From positions 1 through 8,344 of the forward strand of contig JAKAPN010000035.1 in the NCBI GenBank assembly GCA_021822995.1: 8,344 bases of DNA, in the 5' to 3' direction. The notes under the pieces are model-generated. The model saw nothing but the letters and a program-made list of their open reading frames with translations. It did not search any database and was not told where the DNA came from. Source of the stretch: an archaeon. Lineage in GTDB: Archaea > Thermoproteota > Nitrososphaeria > Nitrososphaerales > Gagatemarchaeaceae. Shown piece by piece: positions 1 to 5,314 of the stretch; position 1 is the stretch's first letter; the number at the start of each line of letters is the position of its first letter. The position numbers and the translations under genes were made by a program.

Positions 1-167
1 ACCATGTGCAGGTACTCCATCTCGACCACGGTGAAGCTCTTGCCGGCTGTCGACACCGCTTTACCCGACAGGAGCCTTCCCCGCACTTTAACCTTGCCGT
101 GAAACGGACATCGCGCGTCCTGGCACTTCTTCTTGGGGGCAGTCACATCGAGGCCCGCCGCGCTCAT
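1..167 (-). CDS. rps17: Small ribosomal subunit protein uS17 (S17P), 3' part cut by window edge
   Basis: This is the N-terminal 55 codons of archaeal uS17, a primary 16S rRNA-binding protein of the small subunit. The protein opens MSAAGLDVTAPKKKC and continues with CPFHG and KVRGRLLSG. The paired cysteines (C15 and C20) before PFHG and the following VRGR-L-G strand are typical of archaeal S17P, whose full length is a little over 100 residues, so roughly half is missing. The ATG at 167-165 overlaps the rpp29 stop in an ATGA, and a very strong Shine-Dalgarno, GGAGGAGGT (180-172), lies four bases upstream inside rpp29. The start is therefore secure. It is the last visible gene of the uL22-uS3-uL29-rpp29-uS17 run, and uL14 would be expected next, outside the window. 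Confidence 0.93.
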   Translation of the reverse strand, partial: MSAAGLDVTAPKKKCQDARCPFHGKVKVRGRLLSGKAVSTAGKSFTVVEMEYLHM

Positions 168-400
168 GGCGACCTCCTCCCAAGCCTGTCCTGCAGCCTT
201 CCGGCTATGTCGAGCCCTGTGACGATCTTCCCTGAGCCAAGCATCATCAGCGCCGCTCCTGACTTTGCTATGTGGAAGTTCCTCCCGAACGAGGAAAGAG
301 TCAGGGTGTTGGCCGTGTCGAGGACTACGATGCCTGTCCTCCCGATGAGGGTCGGGTCGGGCGAGCTGAGCACCTTGACGTTTTCGCCTATGATGTTCAT
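164..400 (-). CDS. rnp1: Ribonuclease P protein component 1 (Rpp29/Pop4 family)
   Basis: Rpp29 is a protein subunit of archaeal RNase P, which pairs with Rpp21 and helps the catalytic RNA trim the 5' leader of pre-tRNAs. The 78 residues carry the family core: LIGRTGIVVLDTANTLTL (about 18-35), then a basic strand FHIAKSG (42-48). This is the Sm-like beta-barrel pattern of IG-x-G-VV-x-T-NTL followed by a conserved lysine. The length is at the short end for archaeal Rpp29 (about 90-130 residues), so the N- and C-terminal extensions are nearly absent. Its place between uL29 and uS17 is the usual archaeal position. It starts in an ATGA overlap with uL29 and ends in an ATGA overlap with uS17, so translation is probably coupled. 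An AAGGGGATAAAGGA stretch precedes the ATG. Confidence 0.9.
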   Translation of the reverse strand: MNIIGENVKVLSSPDPTLIGRTGIVVLDTANTLTLSSFGRNFHIAKSGAALMMLGSGKIVTGLDIAGRLQDRLGRRSP

Positions 401-603
401 TCCTTTATCCCCTTCTCGTGCATCACGGTGATCACCCTCGCTATGTCCTTTCTTATCCTGTGGATGTTGCCCACGTCCTTCTTGACGATCCCTCTCTGGG
501 CCCCGCCGGCAAGCTTGGAGAACTCCGACCTGAGGTCGAAGAGCGTCTGCCTAAGCTTGTCAGCGTCCTGATTCCTGAGTTCCCTCGGTTTGAGCTGTGG
601 CAT
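397..603 (-). CDS. rpl29: Large ribosomal subunit protein uL29 (L29P)
   Basis: uL29 is a small two-helix protein near the peptide exit tunnel of the large subunit. The 68 residues match the family in length and pattern: KPRELRNQDADKLRQTLFDL for helix 1, RSEFSKLAGG at the turn, then NIHRIRKDIARVITVMHEKG for helix 2 (the IRK-x-IAR-x-x-TV signature). The ATG at 603-601 is the only credible start because no other start codon lies ahead of the first conserved helix. This puts the first 14 codons inside the 3' end of the uS3 gene in another frame (44-base overlap). The nearest Shine-Dalgarno-like GAGG (619-616) is about 12 bases from the ATG, farther than usual, so initiation may depend on coupling to uS3 translation. 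The gene ends in an ATGA overlap with rpp29. Confidence 0.93.
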   Translation of the reverse strand: MPQLKPRELRNQDADKLRQTLFDLRSEFSKLAGGAQRGIVKKDVGNIHRIRKDIARVITVMHEKGIKE

Positions 604-1246
604 CTTCTTTGTTTTCCTCTTTGTTTTCTTCCTTCAGGTCTTCCTTCATCTGGAAGTCCGGCGGAAGCGCGTCCTTAAGCGCTATCTTTACCTTGATCCC
701 GTAAAGGCCCATCTTTGTGAGAACGTCGGTCGTGGCCCCGCTGACCGACCGATCGGCTGTGTCCCCGCTCTTGGGTACAATGCCCGCCCTGTACTTCTCA
801 CCGTGAGACCTGTCGCTCCTCAGCTTCCCCGCGACCGAAATCTCGACTCCGGCTGCCCCGGCGTTCATTATATTGTTGACCGACCACTGAGCCGCCCTTC
901 TGAAGGCTGTCCCGCGGGTCACTATCTGAGCGATGCGGGCTGCCATGATCCTCGCGTTGAGCTCCGGGTTCTCCACCTCTGTCACGGCGATCTGGGCGTT
1001 GGGGAGGTTGTACTTCGCGGTCACCTTGTCGGTGAGATCCTTTATCCCCGTCCCCCGCCGCCCGATGGCGAGCCCTGGCCTTGCGACGTACACCTTCAGG
1101 GTGGTCCCGACCGGCGACTTCTGTACCTCTAGCCCTCCGTAGCCGGCGTCCCTGAGCTCCTTCTCGAAGAACTCGTCCATATCGGCGTACGACTTGCTCG
1201 TGACGAGTATCGACTTCACCGTTGTTCGCCGCTGCTGGACCGACAT
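560..1246 (-). CDS. rps3: Small ribosomal subunit protein uS3 (S3P)
   Basis: uS3 binds 16S rRNA in the head of the small subunit and lines the mRNA entry channel. The 228-residue protein has an N-terminal helix region, a KH type-2 domain with the RNA-binding loop GRRG at residues 62-65 (within GLAIGRRGTGIKDL), and the S3 C-terminal domain (GVEISVAGKLRSDRSHGEKY and SGATTDVLTKMGLYGIKVKI). The last 25 or so residues are a charged low-complexity tail with a KEEN repeat (205-214). The tail is probably disordered, and such tails vary between archaea. The ATG at 1246 lies two bases after the uL22 stop and has a good Shine-Dalgarno AGGAAG about seven bases upstream. The 3' end overlaps uL29 by 44 bases. 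Length and domain order are normal for archaeal S3. Confidence 0.96.
   Translation of the reverse strand: MSVQQRRTTVKSILVTSKSYADMDEFFEKELRDAGYGGLEVQKSPVGTTLKVYVARPGLAIGRRGTGIKDLTDKVTAKYNLPNAQIAVTEVENPELNARIMAARIAQIVTRGTAFRRAAQWSVNNIMNAGAAGVEISVAGKLRSDRSHGEKYRAGIVPKSGDTADRSVSGATTDVLTKMGLYGIKVKIALKDALPPDFQMKEDLKEENKEENKEDATAQTEGTQESGR
608..631 (-). repeat. 12-base tandem repeat in the uS3 tail (two units)
   Basis: Two adjacent 12-base units differ at one base: 631-620 reads GAAGAAAACAAA and 619-608 reads GAGGAAAACAAA on the coding strand. They encode two EENK units at the uS3 C-terminus. The stretch is A-rich in otherwise GC-rich DNA and sits directly upstream of the uL29 start codon, so it should be weakly structured in mRNA. 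The unit length keeps the frame if copies are gained or lost. Confidence 0.8.
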
Positions 1247-1248
1247 GC

Positions 1249-1710
1249 CTATACTTCCTTGCCCACGATTTCGAGGTGCACGAGCTGATGGAAGTTGGGG
1301 GAACTCCGGCCGAAGGCGCGGGGCACGAAGTCCTTCAGCGTCCTCCCGGCGTAGCCCGCTGCGTGTATGATCCTGACTCTTTCGGGGTCGAGCCCCTTGA
1401 ACTCGATGTTTCCCTGGAGATTCCTGAGCACGTCCAGGTATGCCTTCGCAGCCTTCACAGGGTAGGAACCGGTCGGGAAGCCCTGGAGCTCGCTCCTGTG
1501 CCCGACCTTCAACTTGTGACGCCTGAAGGCGATGGACATCTTCTTGCTTTCGACTAGCTCGAGGAGGTCGATGGCCTTCGTGAGCGACATCCCTTTTATC
1601 GTGACCGCTACTTCACGGGCAGCCTTCGGGGAGATGTTGACCTCCCTCGCGCTGGCCCTGACGTGTACCGCAGGGTCGAAACCCTCGAAACTGTAACCAT
1701 AATGAGGCAC
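1249..1710 (-). CDS. rpl22: Large ribosomal subunit protein uL22 (L22P)
   Basis: uL22 binds several 23S rRNA domains and contributes a hairpin to the exit tunnel wall. The 153 residues follow the archaeal/eukaryotic pattern: GYSFEGFDPAVHVRASAREV at the start, ISPKAAREVAVTIKGMSL, FRRHK and VGHRSE, YPVKAAKAYLDVLRNLQGN, then RAFGRSSPNFHQLVHLEIVG at the end. The start is a GTG (1710-1708). The nearby ATG at 1700 is out of frame, and MPHYGYSF aligns with the usual archaeal N-terminus, so GTG is preferred. A GAGAGGGATAAA stretch gives a Shine-Dalgarno just upstream, and a TATA box lies about 40 bases upstream. It is the first gene of this ribosomal unit: no uS19 precedes it, and the next gene upstream is the divergent sdhA. 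Confidence 0.95.
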   Translation of the reverse strand: MPHYGYSFEGFDPAVHVRASAREVNISPKAAREVAVTIKGMSLTKAIDLLELVESKKMSIAFRRHKLKVGHRSELQGFPTGSYPVKAAKAYLDVLRNLQGNIEFKGLDPERVRIIHAAGYAGRTLKDFVPRAFGRSSPNFHQLVHLEIVGKEV

Positions 1711-1748
1711 TTTATCCCTCTCGTAGACCCGGCCGATTGCTAATGCGG

Positions 1749-1755
1749 TTATAAA
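1749..1755 (-). promoter_or_regulatory. TATA box for the uL22 ribosomal operon
   Basis: On the minus strand the sequence CGTTTATAACC contains TTTATAA, close to the archaeal TBP-binding consensus, in an otherwise GC-rich gap. Its centre is about 42 bases upstream of the uL22 GTG. Transcription would begin near 1726 by the usual spacing of about 25 bases, leaving a leader of about 15 bases that still contains the GAGAGG Shine-Dalgarno. The element is nearly palindromic and could in principle also serve the plus strand, with a leader of over 100 bases for sdhA. No transcript data support either reading. Confidence 0.5.
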
Positions 1756-1854
1756 CGTGTCCTTAATGAAACGAGGTTGAACCGTCCTGAAAACAGCCGT
1801 TTGCTCGCGTTGCCATCCGTTTTCCTGACGCGATGCACGCGTGAGGGGAAATGC

Positions 1855-1866
1855 CTAAGAAAATAG
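1855..1866 (+). promoter_or_regulatory. Candidate TATA-like element for the sdhACDB operon
   Basis: CTAAGAAAATAG is the most A/T-rich stretch close to sdhA, centred about 35 bases before its ATG. Transcription from it would start near 1886, just ahead of the GGAG (1887-1890) that acts as Shine-Dalgarno. The match to the archaeal TATA consensus is poor, so this is a positional guess. The rest of the 184-base intergenic region holds the uL22 promoter and a small GC-rich palindrome, CACGCGTG at 1836-1843. I see no RNA gene in it. Confidence 0.25.
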
Positions 1867-1894
1867 CGATTCGGACCCCCTACGCTGGAGAGTT

Positions 1895-3610
1895 ATGGTC
1901 GAGACCATCAGGCACGATATCCTGATCGTCGGCTCTGGGCTTGCGGGCCTAAGGGCGGCAATCGAGGCAGCGAGGTCGAGCAATGGCAAGCTCGACATCG
2001 CGGTCATCACGAAGGTCCAGGCGATGAGGTCGCACTCCGTGAGCGCTGAAGGGGGGACGGCGGCGGTGTTGTACCCCGAGCTCGGGGACTCTCTGGAATC
2101 GCACGCCTTCGACACCGTCAAAGGGTCGGACTATCTTGCCGACCAGGACGCGGTCGAGAGGTTCGTCAGCGCGATGCCCGGCGAGATATACCAGCTGGAC
2201 CACTGGGGGCTCCCGTGGAGCAGGAGGGAAGACGGGAGGATAGCGCAGAGATGGTTCGGAGGCTACAGCTATCCCAGGGCGACCTATGCCGAGGACAAGG
2301 TCGGGTTCTTCGAGATGCAGACGCTCTATGACACGGCCACGAAGTATGACAACATCCACTTCTATCAGGAGTGGTTCGTCACTTCGATCCTGGCGGAGGC
2401 CGGGGAGTTCAGGGGTTTCAGCGCCATCGAGATGAAGACGGGGACATTCGCCCAACTCCTCGGAAAAGCAGGGATAATGGCGACCGGAGGGTCGGGGAGG
2501 CTCTACAGCTTCGCTACCTACGCCTACAGCTCGACTCCGGACGGGATGGCGGCAGCATATCGCGCGGGGATCCCGCTGAAGGACATGGAGTTCATCCAGT
2601 TCCACCCGTCAGGGCTGATCCCGTCTGGGATACTGATCACAGAGGCGGTCCGGGGTGAGGGCGGGGTTCTACTCAACAAGGATGGGGATCGCTTCATGAA
2701 GAAGTACGCGCCCAACAAGCTCGACCTGGCTTCGAGAGACGTCGTCTCGAGAGGGATGATGACCGAGATCGAGGAAGGGAGGGGGTTCAAGGACGAGGCA
2801 ACGGGACTCGACTACCTACACCTCGACCTGACGCCAATCGGGGCGGAGAAGATCAAGACTAGGCTTTCGCAGATCAGGGAGATAGCGATCAAGTTCAGGG
2901 GGATCGACCCTGTAGAGAAACCCCTCCCTGTCCGGCCTGTCTGCCACTACGTGATGGGGGGGATCGACGTCAACATTGACGGCGCGACGAGGCTCAAAGG
3001 GCTCTGGGCGGCAGGAGAGGCGGCATGCGTGAGCATTAACGGGGCCAACAGGCTGGGAGCGAACTCGACCGCCGAGTGTCTCGTGTGGGGGAAGATCACG
3101 GGCGCGGAAGCGGCGAAGTACGCCGAAGGGAGGCCGAGGCCGGACTCGGCAGGAGAGAAGGTGCAGCTCGAAGAGAAGAGGATATTCGATGGGATCTTCC
3201 ACGGAAGCGGAGCGACCAACCCGTACGAGATCAGGGACGCCCTGCAGAAGGTGATGGCGAAGGACGCTTTTGTGTACAGGACAGGGGACGGGCTAGCCGA
3301 GGCGCTCAGGACCATCAGGGAGCTGAAGGCCAAGGACTTCCTTCACGTGGAAGACAAGAGCAGGACGTACAACACGAACCTCAGCGACGTGCTCGAGGTC
3401 GAGAGCATGCTCGACGTGGCCGAAGTGGTGGTCGCAGGAGCGCTGGCCAGGACGGAGTCGCGGGGGGCGCATGCCCGAAGGGACTTCCCTGCGCGGGACG
3501 ACGGCAACTGGATGAAGCACACGCTCGCATTCCGGGGACCCGAAGGGCCCAGGCTCGAGTATTCCGCGGTGGCGGTCACGAAGTACCAGCCAACGGAGAG
3601 ACATTATTGA
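1895..3610 (+). CDS. sdhA: Succinate dehydrogenase flavoprotein subunit
   Basis: SdhA oxidises succinate to fumarate at a covalently bound FAD and passes electrons to SdhB; it belongs to both the TCA cycle and respiratory complex II. The 571 residues match the family length. Visible motifs are the N-terminal dinucleotide fold DILIVGSGLAGLRAA (8-22), the flavin-linking histidine H47 in RSHSVSAEGG, QFHPSG in the substrate domain, TEAVRGEGGVLLNKDGDRFM with the catalytic-arginine region, LASRDVVSR, CHYVMGGI with the substrate-binding histidine, and AAGEAACVSINGANRLGANS. The C-terminal domain has ARTESRGAHARRDFPARDDGNW. The ATG has a GGAG (1887-1890) four bases upstream. It is first in the operon, divergent from the ribosomal genes and 36 bases ahead of sdhC. 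Succinate oxidation is more likely than fumarate reduction, but sequence alone cannot settle direction. Confidence 0.97.
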   Translation: MVETIRHDILIVGSGLAGLRAAIEAARSSNGKLDIAVITKVQAMRSHSVSAEGGTAAVLYPELGDSLESHAFDTVKGSDYLADQDAVERFVSAMPGEIYQLDHWGLPWSRREDGRIAQRWFGGYSYPRATYAEDKVGFFEMQTLYDTATKYDNIHFYQEWFVTSILAEAGEFRGFSAIEMKTGTFAQLLGKAGIMATGGSGRLYSFATYAYSSTPDGMAAAYRAGIPLKDMEFIQFHPSGLIPSGILITEAVRGEGGVLLNKDGDRFMKKYAPNKLDLASRDVVSRGMMTEIEEGRGFKDEATGLDYLHLDLTPIGAEKIKTRLSQIREIAIKFRGIDPVEKPLPVRPVCHYVMGGIDVNIDGATRLKGLWAAGEAACVSINGANRLGANSTAECLVWGKITGAEAAKYAEGRPRPDSAGEKVQLEEKRIFDGIFHGSGATNPYEIRDALQKVMAKDAFVYRTGDGLAEALRTIRELKAKDFLHVEDKSRTYNTNLSDVLEVESMLDVAEVVVAGALARTESRGAHARRDFPARDDGNWMKHTLAFRGPEGPRLEYSAVAVTKYQPTERHY

Positions 3611-3621
3611 CAACCCGTAAA

Positions 3622-3637
3622 ACCCGGTGAAGCGGGT
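3622..3637 (+). promoter_or_regulatory. Possible hairpin covering the sdhC Shine-Dalgarno
   Basis: In the sdhA-sdhC gap, ACCCG (3622-3626) is complementary to CGGGT (3633-3637) across a six-base loop. The right arm includes the first bases of GGTGGG (3635-3640), the likely ribosome binding site for the sdhC GTG at 3647. A second ACCCG copy (3613-3617) could pair with the same right arm. The stem is only five base pairs, so it may be chance in GC-rich DNA. Confidence 0.3.
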
Positions 3638-3646
3638 GGGAATAGC

Positions 3647-4120
3647 GTGAGTTCCGAGGGCGGAGGAAAGGCGAGAAACAGGCGTGGCCTGTCGGGGTGG
3701 CTGAACCCGTACCATTACAACTTCGAGCGGTGGGCGTACGTCTTCCAGCGGGTCACCGGAATTGCGATACTTGCGTATGTCATAGGACACCTGGGCGACA
3801 CGAGCTTCTTCGTCGGCGGGCCGATTGGGACCGGGCCCAGCCAGTCGAGCTGGACGTTCATCTCAGGGATCGTTGAGAACTCCTTCGGACACCTCATCCT
3901 GGTGCTGGTCGTGCTCGTGGTGATCTTTCACGGCACCAACGGCCTCAGGTTGATCGCTTCCGAGATGGGGCTGATCCTGGGGAGGCCCGCTTCCATCGAA
4001 TATCCCTACAAGCCCAGGTCACTGAGGCTTGGGCAGAGGGCGCTGATCTGGGCTGCGATAATCCTGGCCGTGGTCGGAGCCGCATGGGCGGCCATGATCC
4101 TGTTCGGTGGGCTGGCATGA
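3647..4120 (+). CDS. sdhC: Succinate dehydrogenase cytochrome b / membrane anchor subunit C
   Basis: This is the larger of two membrane anchors that hold SdhAB at the membrane and form the quinone site, often with heme b. The 157 residues begin with a basic, glycine-rich cytoplasmic stretch and WLNPYHYNFERWAYVFQRVTG. That last part resembles the SdhC signature, with QRVTG in place of the common HRxTG. Hydrophobic segments run at about 30-50, 80-104 and 133-155, giving three membrane helices. H48, H82 and H95 (in FHGTNGLRLI) are candidate heme or quinone-site ligands. The start is GTG with GGTGGG (3635-3640) six bases upstream; no earlier in-frame start fits. The 3' end overlaps sdhD by ATGA. 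Family assignment rests on topology, the HGxNGxR motif and position between sdhA and sdhB. Confidence 0.88.
   Translation: MSSEGGGKARNRRGLSGWLNPYHYNFERWAYVFQRVTGIAILAYVIGHLGDTSFFVGGPIGTGPSQSSWTFISGIVENSFGHLILVLVVLVVIFHGTNGLRLIASEMGLILGRPASIEYPYKPRSLRLGQRALIWAAIILAVVGAAWAAMILFGGLA
4106..4111 (+). promoter_or_regulatory. Shine-Dalgarno that sets the sdhD start
   Basis: GGTGGG lies five bases before the ATG at 4117. The same hexamer precedes the sdhC start at nearly the same distance. It supports the start at 4117, in ATGA overlap with the sdhC stop, over the in-frame ATG at 4084, which would force a 37-base overlap and add an unremarkable hydrophilic extension. Confidence 0.6.
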
Positions 4121-4470
4121 GAGAGTCGAGGCTGATGCTGCTTCAGTACATCACGGCTCTCCTGGCCGTGGCCCTCGTGGCGGTCCACCTGCTGACCCAG
4201 GGGATAATCTACCCATACTCCACTGCGATTTCGTTCGGGACGATCCTTTCACTCTACCGGAACGGCCTCTATGCGATCTTCCTCGAAGCGCTTCTGGTAG
4301 TGGTGCTGGTCCACGGGTTCAACGGGGTCAGGATCATCTTGCACGAGTGGAGGCAGACGGCGCCGTGGAGCAGGTGGGTGGACATTGGGACCGTGGTCGC
4401 CATAGTCGCGACCGTCGCCTTCGGCTCTAAGACGGTGATTCTCGCCGTGTTCGGAGGAGCGTCAGGATGA
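4117..4470 (+). CDS. sdhD: Succinate dehydrogenase membrane anchor subunit D
   Basis: This is the second, smaller membrane subunit of complex II, 117 residues from the ATG at 4117. It has three hydrophobic segments (about 8-30, 50-75 and 88-112), the expected topology for an SdhD-type anchor. H24 in AVHLLTQG and H66 in LVHGFNGVRIILHEW are candidate heme or quinone-site residues. The HGFNGVR motif mirrors HGTNGLR in SdhC, so the two anchors look like related members of one family. The start overlaps the sdhC stop as ATGA, and the stop overlaps the sdhB ATG in the same way, so the three are probably translated in a coupled manner. An alternative ATG at 4084 is less likely. Which anchor is 'C' and which 'D' is assigned by order and size only. 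Confidence 0.85.
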   Translation: MRESRLMLLQYITALLAVALVAVHLLTQGIIYPYSTAISFGTILSLYRNGLYAIFLEALLVVVLVHGFNGVRIILHEWRQTAPWSRWVDIGTVVAIVATVAFGSKTVILAVFGGASG

Positions 4471-5237
4471 AGGACCTCAAGCTAGTGGTGCAGAGGTTCG
4501 ACCCCGTCAAAGACGCCTCGCCAAAGATGGTCGAGTACGCGGTCCCGAAGAGGGAAGGGATGACCGTCCTTGACGCCCTGCTGTATGCCAGGGATTACGT
4601 CGACCACTCAATCGGGCTGAGGTTCTCGTGCAGGCAGGCTTCGTGCGGCTCCTGCGGCATGAAGATCAACGGCCGGCCGCGGCTCGCGTGCTACACCCAG
4701 GTGGAGGAGCTCGGAGGAGAGAAGGTCGTGGCACAGCCGATGGACAACTTCGCGATCATCAAAGACCTGGTCACCGACCTGGGCTCGTTCTTCGACAAGC
4801 ACAAAGCGGTGACTCCGAGGCTCGTAAGGGAAGACGGCGAAGAGCAGGAACGCCCAACCGGCGAGTATCTCATGACGCCCGGGGAGCTTTCCAAGGTGCT
4901 GCAGTTCACCTACTGCATAAAATGCGGCCTGTGCACGTCCTCATGCCCGACGGTCGCCACCGACGAGCGATATCCGGGCCCCCAGGCGCTGACCCAGGCG
5001 TACAGATACTCGGCCGACGCGCGCGACCAGGGAGGAGCGGAGCGCATCGCCGCCCTCGATAACTCTCATGGGGTCTGGAGATGCCACTTCGCCGGCAGCT
5101 GCTCGTACGTCTGCCCCAAGGGGGTCGACCCTGCGCTAGGGATCCAGCTCCTGAAGCGGCACGTCATGACCGGGAAACCGCCCCACGCCAAGGATGAGGC
5201 CTCCAAGGTATGGAAGGCGCCAGAAAGCGGTCGATGA
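4467..5237 (+). CDS. sdhB: Succinate dehydrogenase iron-sulfur subunit
   Basis: SdhB carries electrons from the SdhA flavin through three Fe-S clusters to the membrane anchors. The 256 residues contain all expected ligands. The [2Fe-2S] site is C55, C60, C63 and C75 (within CRQASCGSCGMKINGRPRLAC and flanks). The [4Fe-4S] site is C150, C153, C156 with C216. The [3Fe-4S] site is C160, C206 and C212 (CHFAGSCSYVCPKG). The cysteine spacing is essentially that of the E. coli protein, so this is a classical three-cluster SdhB rather than the cysteine-rich variant found with SdhE-type enzymes. GGAGGAG (4453-4459) lies seven bases before the ATG, which overlaps the sdhD stop. It is the last gene of the operon and converges on sufU 77 bases downstream. 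Confidence 0.97.
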   Translation: MKDLKLVVQRFDPVKDASPKMVEYAVPKREGMTVLDALLYARDYVDHSIGLRFSCRQASCGSCGMKINGRPRLACYTQVEELGGEKVVAQPMDNFAIIKDLVTDLGSFFDKHKAVTPRLVREDGEEQERPTGEYLMTPGELSKVLQFTYCIKCGLCTSSCPTVATDERYPGPQALTQAYRYSADARDQGGAERIAALDNSHGVWRCHFAGSCSYVCPKGVDPALGIQLLKRHVMTGKPPHAKDEASKVWKAPESGR

Positions 5238-5289
5238 GCGTCTACCGAAAGGCAGGAAAAGGGAACCGACGTATGGAATCTCCCGACGG

Positions 5290-5312
5290 CGCCCGCCCAC
5301 CTACCGCGGGCG
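5290..5312. terminator. Hairpin in the sdhB/sufU convergent gap (possible terminator)
   Basis: CGCCCGC (5290-5296) and GCGGGCG (5306-5312) form a perfect seven-pair GC stem with a nine-base loop, placed just beyond the sufU stop (5317-5315) and within the 77-base gap after sdhB. No T-rich tract follows on either strand, and archaeal intrinsic terminators usually need one, so a terminating role is a guess. A second small inverted repeat, CCTGAC / GTCAGG (5319-5335, five-base loop), lies next to it inside the 3' end of sufU. Together they could limit read-through from both convergent operons or protect 3' ends. Confidence 0.35.
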
Positions 5313-5314
5313 TG

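Noticed and set aside
6..431. Plus-strand open frame opposite uS17 and rpp29
   Set aside because: The minus strand carries two clear archaeal proteins with ribosome binding sites and ATGA overlaps; the plus-strand reading has no family features.
1828..1843. ACGCG-ATGCA-CGCGT inverted repeat containing the CACGCGTG palindrome upstream of sdhA
   Set aside because: It could be an operator, but the arms are only five bases and such palindromes are expected by chance in GC-rich DNA; I know no regulator for it.
1851..1925. 24-codon upstream ORF overlapping the sdhA start
   Set aside because: It has GAGGGG upstream, but only two bases before its ATG, which is too close. It also overlaps the only nearby TATA-like element, which would place transcription start after its ATG. 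No conservation can be assessed.
1949..2605. Long open frame antisense to sdhA (218 codons)
   Set aside because: It lies wholly opposite an unmistakable sdhA and follows from GC-rich codon structure; its arginine/proline-rich translation resembles no family I know.
4084..4116. Longer sdhD from the ATG at 4084
   Set aside because: It would overlap sdhC by 37 bases, while the ATG at 4117 has a good Shine-Dalgarno and an ATGA overlap like the other operon junctions.
4628..5062. Alternative-frame reading on the plus strand within sdhB
   Set aside because: It shadows sdhB in another frame, with arginine/glycine-rich composition typical of shifted GC-rich coding sequence.
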